Shown piece after piece: positions 50,851 through 60,288 of a stretch of DNA of 64,000 nucleotides; within the stretch, counting starts at the first letter, position 1, and each line of letters opens with the position of its first letter. Made by a program: the position numbers and the translations under genes. Below the pieces are notes generated by a model. That model worked only from the letters and a program-made list of their open reading frames with translations, searched no databases and was not told the origin of the DNA. Source of the DNA: JAUIJL01 sp965366625 (GTDB taxonomy: Bacteria; Acidobacteriota; Thermoanaerobaculia; Multivoradales; J023); NCBI GenBank assembly GCA_965366625.1, contig CBDUGP010000006.1, positions 127,592-191,591 of the forward strand, written 5' to 3'.

Positions 50851-51124
50851 CAGACGATTCTCCTAAATGGAGCTGCCGTCGGAGGGCTGTCGCCAACGCC
50901 TCCGCTTTTTCGGCGCCGACAAAGATCATCATTCCTTTGCGCAGTTGCTCCACCAGCCGCTCCATCTGCGCCGTTCCCACAGTCGGCCCTTCAATGGAAA
51001 GATTTCGGCAATGGCCTAGGACCGAGGCGCGGGCCATCGACTCGCCCAAATAGGGTCCGAGTAGGCTCACCACCACCGCCTCCATCTGCTCCCGATTCAT
51101 TTCCATGGCCGTCCAAAATATCAC
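50843..51124 (-). CDS. Small soluble protein of unknown function
   Basis: About 87-93 residues; the ATG at 51104-51106 ('MEMNREQMEAVVVSLLGPYL') is a likely start, but no strong ribosome site was seen. It is all-helical, with 'GESMARASVLGHCRNL' and 'GMMIFVGAEKAEALATALRR' as distinctive parts. It overlaps the downstream membrane protein gene by 8 bases, so it may be a cytoplasmic partner of that protein. I do not recognise the family. Confidence 0.6.
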   Translation of the reverse strand: MIFWTAMEMNREQMEAVVVSLLGPYLGESMARASVLGHCRNLSIEGPTVGTAQMERLVEQLRKGMMIFVGAEKAEALATALRRQLHLGESSDA

Positions 51125-51195
51125 GGCTCGGCCCAGCTACCTCGGCTCGACAGCCGAGAAAGGTAAATCGGCGAAACTTGGAGTTCTCAAGAACG

Positions 51196-51229
51196 AGAAA
51201 AGGGGGAGGGTCCGAAGACCGCTCCCCCA
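51196..51229 (-). terminator. Rho-independent terminator of the TonB receptor gene
   Basis: On the minus strand GGGGGAGCGGTC, loop TTCG, GACCCTCCCCC and then TTTTCTCG form a strong terminator 30 bases after the receptor stop codon. Confidence 0.85.
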
Positions 51230-51259
51230 TAAGCTTCCTGCTCTTTCGAGCGGCTTCGA

Positions 51260-54200
51260 TCAATCGAAGCGGAAATGGATTCCGAGGCGTACCGACCGAG
51301 CTCTCTGGAACTCTTCGGCCAAGCCGAAGCGCGGATCACGGGGCACGTTCTCGCTGTTGATCACCTGCTCCGGATCAAAGCCGGCGAAGAACTCCGTGTC
51401 GGACAACGGCAGGTCCGACAGGACCCCACTGTTGTAGATATCGACCTCGGTATCTTCGTCGAAAAGGTTGAAGATGCTCAGGCTGATCTCCAAACCCTTA
51501 TCCGCGCCAACCGGGAACTCGTGAGCCAAGTAGAGGTCGGTTTGGGTCAGAGTGGGTGTACGGCCCTGATCGCCACGACCGTACGGGAAGAACGGCAGGC
51601 CAGGAGCCACGTCATATTCGGTGGTAACCGGCGTTCCCGAGGCAATCCGCTGATCAACTCCGACAATCGAACCCCACGGGGTTTCGTAGATGAATTGCAT
51701 CTTGAATTGGTGGGGACGATCCGAAGCCAACCGGCCGTAAACGGCGTTGCCGTTGGCGTCGAAGCTCGATTGCAGCCCGTCGAAGAAGCGATTGACGTTC
51801 GGGGAAAGACGACCGTCTTCGTCGGAGCTGGCGAGACCGGAGTAGTTACCGTACAACCTGCTGTAGGTGTAGCTGGCGTTGAGACCCCATTGGTTGCTGA
51901 AGTTCTTGCGGAACGTGAGGGTCAGACCATCATATTCACGCTCGGCCTTCGGCTGGTTGGGGAAATTGGGGCCGAGGATATCGGACGCCACACCTTCACC
52001 CGGATTGGCGATGAAGAATACCTCGCCGATCGCGGGGTCGAGCACACCCACATCCTCGATGGTCCGAACCAGCTCTTTGTGCACATAGCGAGCGCCGATA
52101 GCGATTTTCGGGCTCAACATATGCTCAAGACCAATGGTGATTTCGTTGGACTCCATCGGTTTCAGGTTCGGATCAATGGTCGAGTCGTTGGGATCGTTCG
52201 ACGGATGACGACGATCCGCAGCGAAGAGGAACTCACCCGGGCAACCCGGAGGCGGACCCGCTTCGATCGAGTTCTCTTGGATTTGGCAGTTGGCGACAAT
52301 CGACGGCCAGTCGAATGTATCCAGGCCAAAGAAGAAATCCACCCATTTGTCGGCGCCGAAGGAGCCGCGGGGCATTTCCAGCTTGGTGTTGTCGTAGAAG
52401 GTGCCGTAGGAACCGTAGAGCTTCCAACGTCCATCGCCTTTCAGGTCATAGGCGAGACCCAAACGAGGGGCGATCTTGTCGTCGTAGTCAAAGCCGATGG
52501 CGGTCGGTGGGATGCTCGAGCTGGCCGCAAAGGACGGAATCCGCTCTTTTTCGGCGCGCAAACCGATGTTTACGGTCAATCGGCTATTCGGCCGCCAGCT
52601 GTCTTGCACATAGAGGGCAGAGTTTTGGGCCGAAACTTCACCCTGGGTAGCAATCTGCAGAACTCGATAGTAACCGAACGGGCCCGAACGTGATTCACCG
52701 GTCAGGTCGGGAAGGGAGCGTCCCCAGTAGAAGAGTAAGCGGGTGTTGGTATAACCGGTCAACACATCATTGCCGATCTCTTCCCACAAGCCACCGACCT
52801 TGATCTCGTGCTCGCCGCCCCAACCGTCGGTGTAGAAAGTGACGTCGCCGGTGAGGAAATCCCGCTCGAAGAAATCGTGATCGGTTCCGGTGTTGGCGGG
52901 TGACACGCTGCCGAGGGGCACATTCAAATTCGCCGGGAAGTCCGGGAAGATATCCGTTGGCACCCGGCTGGAGGTCGAGAACCCGTACCAGATTCCGGTG
53001 TAAAAGCCCGTGTCTTGGGTATCGTACTCAAAATGGCCCGCGCGCAGATTGATGCTGGTGTTGTAGCTGACCAGCCAGTCCGTATTCAGAGAGAAGCTAC
53101 GGTTCGGCTGATCGCGGTCGACGTTGTAGTCCGCAGGATCCGAAGAGCCCGTGCCGTTGCGAGACGGCAGGTCGTTGTCTCGGAAGCTATCGCTGACATT
53201 GCCGGAAAACTTGATGAAGAAGCTACCCAGGCTCGCGCTGACGTTGGCGGTGCCGTAGTCGTTATCGGTGGTGCGCTCGAAGGTATTGACCTCTCCGTCA
53301 CCGTAGTCCACAACCCGGGTGACGTCCCAAGTTGCAGGCGAATAACCGAGGAAGAACCAAACTTTGTCTTTGTAGATTGGACCGCCGAGAGAAAAACCAG
53401 GCTCGGTGCGGGTGAAATCGTCTGCGTCAAAGAGCGCATATTCCACATTGCCCGTGTCTGGATTCAGCTGCAGGGTCTCGGGGCGACCGTCACCGGAATT
53501 GACGTCACGCTCCTCACCGGGCAGACCGCTGTCCTCGTAATAACCGTGAACCTCACCCTTGAATTGGTTGCTGCCGGACTTCGTGACCGCGCTGATCACA
53601 CCGCCCGTGGAACCACCAAATTCAGCGGTATAACCACTGGCCTTGACCTGCACTTCTTCGAGGAAGTCGGTAATCAGGGTCTTTTCGGAGGTCCCCTCTT
53701 GGAGGTTGGTGGTGTCCATACCGTCGACGATGAATCGATTCTCAGCGCCGCTCGCGCCGTCGATCGAGATACCGCCCAGCAGGTCGTCCTCATCGCTGGC
53801 ACCCGCAACTTGGGACACCACGTCGGTGAAATCACGGCCGGTCGGAAGCTTGTCGACCCACTCCTTGCTGATCACCGCCGAGGTATCGCTGGCTCGGAGG
53901 CTGATGATCGGTGCCTCTGCGGTCACTTCGATGACTTCTTTGACCGTGTCGGGGTGGACCGTGAAGTCGAGCTCCAATCGGCCACCGAGGCTGACGCGCA
54001 CTTTGCTGTACTCAGATTTCTGGAAGCCGTCGAGTTCGGCCGCCACACTGTAGGTTCCAGGTTGGAGTGCGGGAATACGGTAGAAGCCTTTCGCGTTGGT
54101 CACGACCGTCTTGGAGAAACTGGGACCGGTAATAGTCACCGACACGCCGGGGATGGCACCCCCATCCGCATCCATTACCGTTCCGCTCACGGAACCGGTT

Positions 54201-54286
54201 TGCTCCTGGGCAAACGTCGGCACGCTCAAGAGTAGGGCGGCCAACACCAGGACGAACCCTAGCCTGAGAGTCTCTTCTCGGATCAT
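51260..54286 (-). CDS. TonB-dependent receptor with carboxypeptidase-like plug domain (Oar type)
   Basis: This 1008-residue outer-membrane protein has a signal peptide ('LGFVLVLAALLLSVPTFA'), a carboxypeptidase regulatory-like beta domain (about 28-110, 'GSVSGTVMDADGGAIPGVSV'), a plug with 'RFIVDGMDTTNLQEGTSEKT' and 'GGSTGGVISAVTKSGSN', and a 22-strand barrel with a C-terminal 'RSVRLGIHFRFD' ending in the typical aromatic residue. Oar-type receptors import unknown large substrates or aid protein export. The ATG at 54284-54286 has GGAG 7 bases upstream. It is transcribed alone from the strong promoter at 54426-54454. Confidence 0.93.
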   Translation of the reverse strand: MIREETLRLGFVLVLAALLLSVPTFAQEQTGSVSGTVMDADGGAIPGVSVTITGPSFSKTVVTNAKGFYRIPALQPGTYSVAAELDGFQKSEYSKVRVSLGGRLELDFTVHPDTVKEVIEVTAEAPIISLRASDTSAVISKEWVDKLPTGRDFTDVVSQVAGASDEDDLLGGISIDGASGAENRFIVDGMDTTNLQEGTSEKTLITDFLEEVQVKASGYTAEFGGSTGGVISAVTKSGSNQFKGEVHGYYEDSGLPGEERDVNSGDGRPETLQLNPDTGNVEYALFDADDFTRTEPGFSLGGPIYKDKVWFFLGYSPATWDVTRVVDYGDGEVNTFERTTDNDYGTANVSASLGSFFIKFSGNVSDSFRDNDLPSRNGTGSSDPADYNVDRDQPNRSFSLNTDWLVSYNTSINLRAGHFEYDTQDTGFYTGIWYGFSTSSRVPTDIFPDFPANLNVPLGSVSPANTGTDHDFFERDFLTGDVTFYTDGWGGEHEIKVGGLWEEIGNDVLTGYTNTRLLFYWGRSLPDLTGESRSGPFGYYRVLQIATQGEVSAQNSALYVQDSWRPNSRLTVNIGLRAEKERIPSFAASSSIPPTAIGFDYDDKIAPRLGLAYDLKGDGRWKLYGSYGTFYDNTKLEMPRGSFGADKWVDFFFGLDTFDWPSIVANCQIQENSIEAGPPPGCPGEFLFAADRRHPSNDPNDSTIDPNLKPMESNEITIGLEHMLSPKIAIGARYVHKELVRTIEDVGVLDPAIGEVFFIANPGEGVASDILGPNFPNQPKAEREYDGLTLTFRKNFSNQWGLNASYTYSRLYGNYSGLASSDEDGRLSPNVNRFFDGLQSSFDANGNAVYGRLASDRPHQFKMQFIYETPWGSIVGVDQRIASGTPVTTEYDVAPGLPFFPYGRGDQGRTPTLTQTDLYLAHEFPVGADKGLEISLSIFNLFDEDTEVDIYNSGVLSDLPLSDTEFFAGFDPEQVINSENVPRDPRFGLAEEFQRARSVRLGIHFRFD

Positions 54287-54851
54287 TTCGGAGCTCCTTA
54301 CGTCATAGTCCGACCTTCCATGGCCACCCAAGAGGTGCCAAAACGGCACACCTCGTCGTGGAGGATCCGGAAGCTCGTTCGTTCTGTGTCGCGAAAAGAC
54401 GCGACAACATCATAGGAATAAGTCGAGTTTAGGAGCACGTTAAGACGGCGTCAAGAAGAGAAAGCGATGGTGATAAAATGATGACAAAATCAAAACTGCC
54501 TGGTAGCCGAGCTGACACAAGCCGGGACGGCAGGTCAAATGGTCGGTACGTGCGGATTTGGCATCATGCAACAACCTCGCTCTAAATTAGGGGTTTGAGG
54601 CTTCTCAACCCCCAGCTACCCGGGCGAAAATCCTCAAAAATTGTTCCGTTTAGACCTGCCGGAATCCCCGAAATCTTCTCTTTCGAATACCGGTGCCCAC
54701 CGCTAGATCGGCGCCGTTATACTTTGAGCCCGCAGCGCCGGCTCGAAATGAGACGCGCCGGGCATCAGCGGCTTTCGAATTCAGCTGGGCCGCCCTGACC
54801 ATCTACCCCATCGCCCCGGACTTCTCTACGGCCGGGCACCTCGGAGCTTCC
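54287..54851. other. Divergent regulatory region
   Basis: This 565-base gap separates the TonB receptor (minus) from the decarboxylase (plus). It holds the receptor promoter, a hairpin at 54588-54612 (GGGGTTTGAG against CTCAACCCC) and a TATACT box at 54718-54723 that could serve the decarboxylase, without a clear -35. No gene was recognised. Confidence 0.5.
54426..54454 (-). promoter_or_regulatory. Sigma-70-type promoter of the TonB receptor gene
   Basis: On the minus strand TTGACG (54449-54454), a 17-base spacer and TAAACT (54426-54431) give a near-consensus promoter. The transcript would have a leader of about 130 bases before the ATG at 54286. Confidence 0.7.
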
Positions 54852-56282
54852 ATGACCCATTTGACCTCGGACGAATTCCGCGAATATGGACATCAGGTAG
54901 TGGATTGGATCGCCCGATATCTCGACGACGTCGAGTCCAAACCCGTCCTTTCGCAAGTGGAACCCGGCGACATTCGCGCCGGCCTACCCAAAACTCCGCC
55001 GGAGGATCCGGAACCGTTCCAACAAGTGATGGATGACTTAGACCGCGTGATCATGCCCGGCATCACCCATTGGCAGTCTCCGAATTTCTTCGCCTATTTT
55101 CCTACCAATAGCTCCCCGACCTCGATCCTCGGCGAGATGCTTTCCGCTGGGCTTGGTGTTCAAGGCATGTTGTGGGCCACCAGCCCAGCATGCACAGAGC
55201 TTGAATCCCATGTGATGGACTGGTTGGTGGACTTGCTGGCACTACCCGACAAATTCCGATCGCAAGGCAAGGGAGGTGGGGTTATTCAAGACTCGGCCTC
55301 TAGCGCCACCCTTTGCGCCCTACTCGCGGCCCGCGAACGAGCAACCGACGGTCAGAGCAATGAGCTTGGAGCAGCGGGCGACCTCGTCGCCTATTCGTCC
55401 AGCCAAGCCCATTCATCGATCGAGAAAGCCTGCTTAATCGCCGGCATCGGTAGACAGAGGCTGCGCAAAATTGAGGTCGACGAGAATTTTGCCATGGATC
55501 CGGAAGCGCTGGCCCAGGCGGTCGGGAAGGATCTCGCTGACGGCCTCAAACCCTTCTTCGTGTGCGCTGCGGTGGGCACCACCTCGTCGATGGCGATCGA
55601 TCCAATTCCCGAGATCGCCGAGATTTGCCGAACCCAGGGTCTCTGGTTACATGTGGATGCCGCGATGGCGGGGACCGCGGCCTTGTGTCCGGAGCTTCGA
55701 TCCATGCACCGGGGCGTGGAGAAGGCCGACAGCTACACGTTCAATCCCCACAAGTGGATGTTCACCAATTTCGATTGCAACGCCTTTTTTGTCGACGACG
55801 CTCAGGCTTTGCTGAACGCCCTGAGCATTTTGCCCGAATACCTGCGCAACCAAGCCACTACCAGCGGCCAGGTCATCGACTACCGGGATTGGCAGGTCTC
55901 CCTTGGACGCCGATTCCGCGCCTTGAAGCTCTGGATGGTGATTCGACAGCATGGACGTCGAGGATTGGCGAGCTTGGTCCGCGAGCACGTGCGACTGGCC
56001 GAAGCATTCGAGGGTTGGGTCACCGAAAGTGAAGGCTTCGAGCTGGTGGTACCTCGCCGGCTCAATCTCGTTTGCTTCCGCCACAAGGCCGGAAACGCGT
56101 TCAACGAGCGCTTGGTGCAACGCCTCAATCAGGACGGCCGCATCTACCTCACCCATACAAAATTGGCCGAGACCTATACCCTTCGAATGTCGATCGGCCA
56201 ATGGCAGACCGAGGCGCGGCACGTCGAACAGGCCTGGGAGCTAATCCAAAGCACCGCCGCGGATCTATTGCAGAAACCGTAG
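54852..56282 (+). CDS. PLP-dependent aromatic L-amino acid decarboxylase
   Basis: The 476-residue cytoplasmic enzyme belongs to the group II decarboxylases that turn Trp, Tyr, Dopa or Phe into amines. Family signs: 'HWQSPNFFAYFPTNSSPTSI' in outline, 'AHSSIEKACLIAGI' at the cofactor site, 'WLHVDAAMAGTA' with the Asp that binds the PLP ring, and the PLP Lys in 'NPHKW' (about K301). Length and order are standard. The ATG at 54852 has GGAG 5 bases upstream and is preferred to the longer frame. The substrate cannot be fixed from sequence. It converges on the carbonic anhydrase gene. Confidence 0.92.
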   Translation: MTHLTSDEFREYGHQVVDWIARYLDDVESKPVLSQVEPGDIRAGLPKTPPEDPEPFQQVMDDLDRVIMPGITHWQSPNFFAYFPTNSSPTSILGEMLSAGLGVQGMLWATSPACTELESHVMDWLVDLLALPDKFRSQGKGGGVIQDSASSATLCALLAARERATDGQSNELGAAGDLVAYSSSQAHSSIEKACLIAGIGRQRLRKIEVDENFAMDPEALAQAVGKDLADGLKPFFVCAAVGTTSSMAIDPIPEIAEICRTQGLWLHVDAAMAGTAALCPELRSMHRGVEKADSYTFNPHKWMFTNFDCNAFFVDDAQALLNALSILPEYLRNQATTSGQVIDYRDWQVSLGRRFRALKLWMVIRQHGRRGLASLVREHVRLAEAFEGWVTESEGFELVVPRRLNLVCFRHKAGNAFNERLVQRLNQDGRIYLTHTKLAETYTLRMSIGQWQTEARHVEQAWELIQSTAADLLQKP

Positions 56283-56295
56283 TACTTCGAGCCCG

Positions 56296-56916
56296 CTAAA
56301 GATCGTCCAATCCGTCGAAGAACTCCACCTTGCCGGTATCTAGGGAATATTCGGCACCGACGACCCGCAACCCGTCATCCTGAATCAACGCTTCGAGCAA
56401 GGCCGAGCCGTGACGAAGATGGTTCGCCGACGCCCTGATATTGGCTCGAACCGCCTGTTTGACCAGAGACTGACGGTCTTGTTTCAAACCGCTTTCCAAG
56501 AGGGGCTCAACCGCGGGTCGCACACGGTCGACGATTGAGCGTAGATTGGGCGACCGCACCTCGGACGGCCGGTCGAGTTCATTCAAAGTGGCGATAATCG
56601 CACCACATCGGGAGTGTCCCAAAACCACCACCAATCGGGTGCCGAAGCTCTCGGCCGCGAATTCCACACTGCCGACTTGGGATGGGGCCACGATATTGCC
56701 CGCAACTCGAATCACAAAGAGATCTCCCAATCCCTGATCGAAGACCAGCTCCGCTGGAACCCGAGAATCCGAGCAGCCCAAAATGATGGCGAATGGACTC
56801 TGCTCGGCCACCAACTCCTCGCGGCGATCCGCAACATTGGCCAATTTTGGCGATTCAGTGACGAAACGTTTATTGCCTTGCTTCAATCGTTCGAGGGCTT
56901 CGGACGCCGTACTCAT
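56296..56916 (-). CDS. Beta-class carbonic anhydrase
   Basis: The 206-residue zinc enzyme interconverts CO2 and bicarbonate. The zinc ligands are visible as C48 in 'CSDSR' (with D50 and R52) and H101/C104 in 'HSRCGA'. There is no signal peptide, so it is cytoplasmic. GGAG stands about 7 bases before the ATG at 56914-56916. It lies downstream of the propeller gene on the same strand, with 30 bases between, and may be co-transcribed. Confidence 0.94.
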   Translation of the reverse strand: MSTASEALERLKQGNKRFVTESPKLANVADRREELVAEQSPFAIILGCSDSRVPAELVFDQGLGDLFVIRVAGNIVAPSQVGSVEFAAESFGTRLVVVLGHSRCGAIIATLNELDRPSEVRSPNLRSIVDRVRPAVEPLLESGLKQDRQSLVKQAVRANIRASANHLRHGSALLEALIQDDGLRVVGAEYSLDTGKVEFFDGLDDL

Positions 56917-56946
56917 ATCTAATCTCCAGGTATCGCCTGCCGGTTC

Positions 56947-58227
56947 TCAGTGGGCCGAGTGCTGCCGATTGTCGGAAACGTCATGGTCAGGCTCTTCAAC
57001 CGGCTTGGGGCTGTCGTCCACTCGGATTGCCGCCAGCCGGCTTTGGTTTCGGATGAAAAACAAACCGTCGGCAAAAGCTGGATCGGCGTAATCCCCGCGT
57101 TCAAAGACCTTCAATCGAGTGACTTCCTCATATTGTTCTTTGCCGGCCTTGGCAACGACCAAAAACCCATCGTTGGTGACCATTACCAGGCGTCCGTCTA
57201 CCAGGCTCAAGTTGAGAGCCTGAACGGCCCTTGTACGCCAAGCGATCTCGCCGTTGGAGGGATCCACCGCCGACAGAATTCGGCCGGTGAACCCAAAAAT
57301 TCTGCCATCAAAAACTACCGGCAGCACCAGCGAATTGGCAAACACACGGCTCCGCCACACTTCTTTTACTGCCTGTTTTTCGCCGCTCGGCTGAACCTTA
57401 AGCAAAAGAGACTCGCTTTGTAAGTTGATCAGCAGATGGTCGGGATCGACGAGCGTCGGATGGGCGGACTCTTGGCCGGCCGAGCCGGTGCTATGGCCGA
57501 GGCTCCAAAGCTCTCGGCCGGTCGAGGGCTCTAGGCCAAAAGCCCGATGATCGGTCACTGCAACGATTTGCCGCTGCCCACCCAGCTCAGCGACGATCGG
57601 CGACTGATAGGTCACCGAGTCGTTGCCCACCGACCATTTGAGTTCGCCGTTCTTTCGATCAAAAGCGGAAATGGCTCTGCCTTCGCCGCCGGTCAATACG
57701 ACCACCAACTCGCCCACTGGCAATGGCGAGGCGGTGTATCCGTAATAAGGCAGGGTTGAATTCGACTCGTCCAGCTGAACTCGCCACAACTCGGTGCCGT
57801 CGGTCAGCTTGGCGGCGACCAGCTGCCCCTTCGGACCGAGGGCATAAACGCGATCACCGTCGATCATCGGTGAAGCCAATGGGCCGTCGTCGGAACCCTC
57901 GTGCCCGACGTATTTATCCGCCAGCTTCAGACGCCATATCTCCTTGCCGTCACCGGCAGAAAAGCCGGCCAGTACATCGTCCGCCCCCGAGGTGAAGAGG
58001 GTGATCAACCGGTCTCCGGCCACCGCCACGCTCGAATATCCCGCGCCCAGCTCGCGATGCCACTCGGTCACCAGGCTGAAGCTCTCGGGCAAGACCCCTG
58101 CCTGGGCGCTCGATCCACCTCGAAACCCCTGCCACTCGGGCCCTTCCGCGGCGAAGGCCAATACGCAGGGAATAAAAAGCAAGGCCATCCATAAAAAGTA
58201 CCCACCCGTCCGCTGAATCGTCTTCAC
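56947..58227 (-). CDS. Exported PQQ-like beta-propeller protein
   Basis: The 426-residue protein has a signal peptide ('YFLWMALLFIPCVLAFA') and six to seven repeats of the PQQ/BamB-type propeller, e.g. 'FSAGDGKEIWRLKL', 'LTDGTELWRVQL', 'FDRKNGELKWSV', 'LEPSTGRELWSL' and 'VDPSNGEIAWRT'. Such proteins act as outer membrane assembly factors or as quinoprotein relatives; the enzyme residues for PQQ use were not found, so a structural or sensing role is more likely. The start is GTG at 58225-58227 with GGAG upstream. Confidence 0.82.
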   Translation of the reverse strand: MKTIQRTGGYFLWMALLFIPCVLAFAAEGPEWQGFRGGSSAQAGVLPESFSLVTEWHRELGAGYSSVAVAGDRLITLFTSGADDVLAGFSAGDGKEIWRLKLADKYVGHEGSDDGPLASPMIDGDRVYALGPKGQLVAAKLTDGTELWRVQLDESNSTLPYYGYTASPLPVGELVVVLTGGEGRAISAFDRKNGELKWSVGNDSVTYQSPIVAELGGQRQIVAVTDHRAFGLEPSTGRELWSLGHSTGSAGQESAHPTLVDPDHLLINLQSESLLLKVQPSGEKQAVKEVWRSRVFANSLVLPVVFDGRIFGFTGRILSAVDPSNGEIAWRTRAVQALNLSLVDGRLVMVTNDGFLVVAKAGKEQYEEVTRLKVFERGDYADPAFADGLFFIRNQSRLAAIRVDDSPKPVEEPDHDVSDNRQHSAH

Positions 58228-58277
58228 AACCGTCTCCTATTCGATCAAATTCGCCGGACGCTCTTCCGCCGGCTGCG

Positions 58278-59960
58278 TCAATGGGCCGACGCTCCCCCCG
58301 CACCCCGGGGCACGCGAACGGATTCCACCAGCTCTTGGATTTCCTCCGGCGGCGCTGGGGTCAAGCGCGAGATCACGAGTGTCGTCACCAAATTCAACAA
58401 CATGCCCACCGTCCCGATGCCTTGGGCGCTGATGCCGAAGAGGAACGGCTGCATGCCAAAAAATCGATTACCAATGATGTAGAAGCTGGTGAAACCAATG
58501 CCCACCAACATGCCCGCGATCGCCCCTTCCCGATTGGCCCGCTTGTCGAAAATGCCCAGCAGAATGACCGGAAAGAAGCTCGCCGCAGCCAATCCGAAAG
58601 CAAAAGCGACCACCTCTGCGACAAAACCGGGTGGATTGATGCCGAAATAGCCGGCCACGCAAACCGCCAAGAAAATCATCACCCTGCCGACGAAGAGTCG
58701 TTCCTTTTCCGACGCTCCGGGGTGAATCAGCTTGGCGTAGATATCGTGGGACAGCGAGCTAGAAATCACCAACATCAAACCCGCTGCGGTGGAAAGGGCG
58801 GCCGCCAAACCACCCGCCGCCACCAACGCGATGACCCACGGGGCGAGACCCGCCACTTCCGGGGTCGACAGCACAATGATGTCGCGATCGATTTGAATTT
58901 CGTTGGCTTCGGCGTCCGGGCTCAGCTGTAAGCGACCGTCTCCGTTTTTATCTTCGAGCCCCAACAGCCCCGTGGCTTCCCAGCTGCTCACCCATTCCAA
59001 TGATCGCGCCTCCTCGATCGGTGTGTCATGCAAGGAATCGATCAAGTTGTAGCGGGCGAAGGCCGCGAGCGCCGGGGCGGTGGTGTACAGCAAAGCGATG
59101 AAAAGCAAAGCCCAACCGGCCGAATAGCGGGCGGCGCGTACGCTCGGCACGGTGTAGAAACGCACAATCACGTGGGGAAGACCGGCGGTGCCGACCATCA
59201 GCGCCAGGGTAATGCACAGGACGTCGAGCTGAGTCTTGCTCTGGAAAGGGGCCGTATATTCCGTAAACCCGAGGTCGATTTGAATCTGATTGAGCTTGGC
59301 GGTGATGTCGGAAAAAGTGAAGGACAGCTGGGGGATAGGATTACCCGTCAGCTTGGTAGAAATCGCCACGGACGGAATCAAGAACGCCACGATCAACACG
59401 GAATATTGGACCACTTGGGTCCAAGTGATGCCTTTCATGCCCCCGAGCACCGCGAAGAAGGCCACCACCGTCATGCCGATCAAAACGCCGCCGGTGATCG
59501 ATACCCCCAAAAAGCGGGAGAACACCACGCCCACACCACGCATCTGGCCGGCGACGTAGGTGAGGGAAACGAAAACTGCGCAGATCGCAGCCACCAGACG
59601 CGCCGTTTGGGAGTAATACCGATCACCGACGAAGTCGGGCACGGTGTATTTTCCGAATTTGCGCAGGTAAGGTGCCAACAAGAGGGCGAGCAACACGTAA
59701 CCCCCGGTCCAGCCCATGAGGTAAACGGCGCCGTCGTAACCCATGAACGAAATCAAACCCGCCATGGAAATGAACGACGCCGCCGACATCCAATCGGCGG
59801 CGGTCGCCATGCCGTTGAAGATCGGCGGGACCCCTTGGCCGGCGACGAAGAAACCCTTGGTATCGCGAACCCGATTGGTATAGCCGATGTACAGGTAGGC
59901 GCCGAAAGTCAAAACCACAAACGCGAGCGTCCAAAGCTCCGTAGGGCTAAAGTCCATCAC
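58278..59960 (-). CDS. Sodium:solute symporter large subunit (ActP/VC_2705 type)
   Basis: This 560-residue inner-membrane protein has the SSS-family fold with about 13 membrane helices. Family stretches include 'GFFVAGQGVPPIFNGMATAADWMSAASF' in outline and 'AAALSTAAGLMLVISSSLSHD'. The pairing with a DUF4212 small subunit is typical of the VC_2705-like group, which includes acetate or monocarboxylate transporters. Its ATG overlaps the stop of the small subunit gene (ATGA, 59957-59960). The substrate is inferred, not shown. Confidence 0.9.
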   Translation of the reverse strand: MMDFSPTELWTLAFVVLTFGAYLYIGYTNRVRDTKGFFVAGQGVPPIFNGMATAADWMSAASFISMAGLISFMGYDGAVYLMGWTGGYVLLALLLAPYLRKFGKYTVPDFVGDRYYSQTARLVAAICAVFVSLTYVAGQMRGVGVVFSRFLGVSITGGVLIGMTVVAFFAVLGGMKGITWTQVVQYSVLIVAFLIPSVAISTKLTGNPIPQLSFTFSDITAKLNQIQIDLGFTEYTAPFQSKTQLDVLCITLALMVGTAGLPHVIVRFYTVPSVRAARYSAGWALLFIALLYTTAPALAAFARYNLIDSLHDTPIEEARSLEWVSSWEATGLLGLEDKNGDGRLQLSPDAEANEIQIDRDIIVLSTPEVAGLAPWVIALVAAGGLAAALSTAAGLMLVISSSLSHDIYAKLIHPGASEKERLFVGRVMIFLAVCVAGYFGINPPGFVAEVVAFAFGLAAASFFPVILLGIFDKRANREGAIAGMLVGIGFTSFYIIGNRFFGMQPFLFGISAQGIGTVGMLLNLVTTLVISRLTPAPPEEIQELVESVRVPRGAGGASAH

Positions 59961-60214
59961 TCCTCCTCGTGAACGTCGAATTCACGATCGATCGCGTCCA
60001 TTCGCCAGGCGTAGACGAAGATCAGCAAGACGAAGACGAACATCGAGCCCTGTTGAGCCCACCAAAAATTGGCCGGCAACCGGCCGATGTCAAAATTCAG
60101 GGGTATCAAGATGGCAAAGCCGTAGGAGACCAGGGCCCAGATCGCCAACAAGAAGGCAATCAACCTCCTATTCTTTTTCCAATAGGCTTCGCGTCCTTTG
60201 TCCGGCTCGGGCAT
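59957..60214 (-). CDS. Symporter small subunit, DUF4212
   Basis: The 85-residue protein has two membrane helices ('LIAFLLAIWALVSYGFAIL' and 'SMFVFVLLIFVYAWRM') and charged ends, matching the small subunit that accompanies VC_2705-type symporters. GGAGGAG lies before the ATG at 60212-60214. It is the first gene of the two-gene transporter operon. Confidence 0.9.
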   Translation of the reverse strand: MPEPDKGREAYWKKNRRLIAFLLAIWALVSYGFAILIPLNFDIGRLPANFWWAQQGSMFVFVLLIFVYAWRMDAIDREFDVHEEE

Positions 60215-60288
60215 GGCTTCTCCTCCATCGGGTTACGATTATGCCGCTCAGGGTCGCGGCATCTTATCCCGCAAGACTCCCAATCGAG

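Noticed and set aside
51275..52693. 472-residue plus-strand frame opposite the TonB receptor
   Set aside because: No ribosome site or recognisable domain; the minus strand encodes a complete receptor with promoter and terminator.
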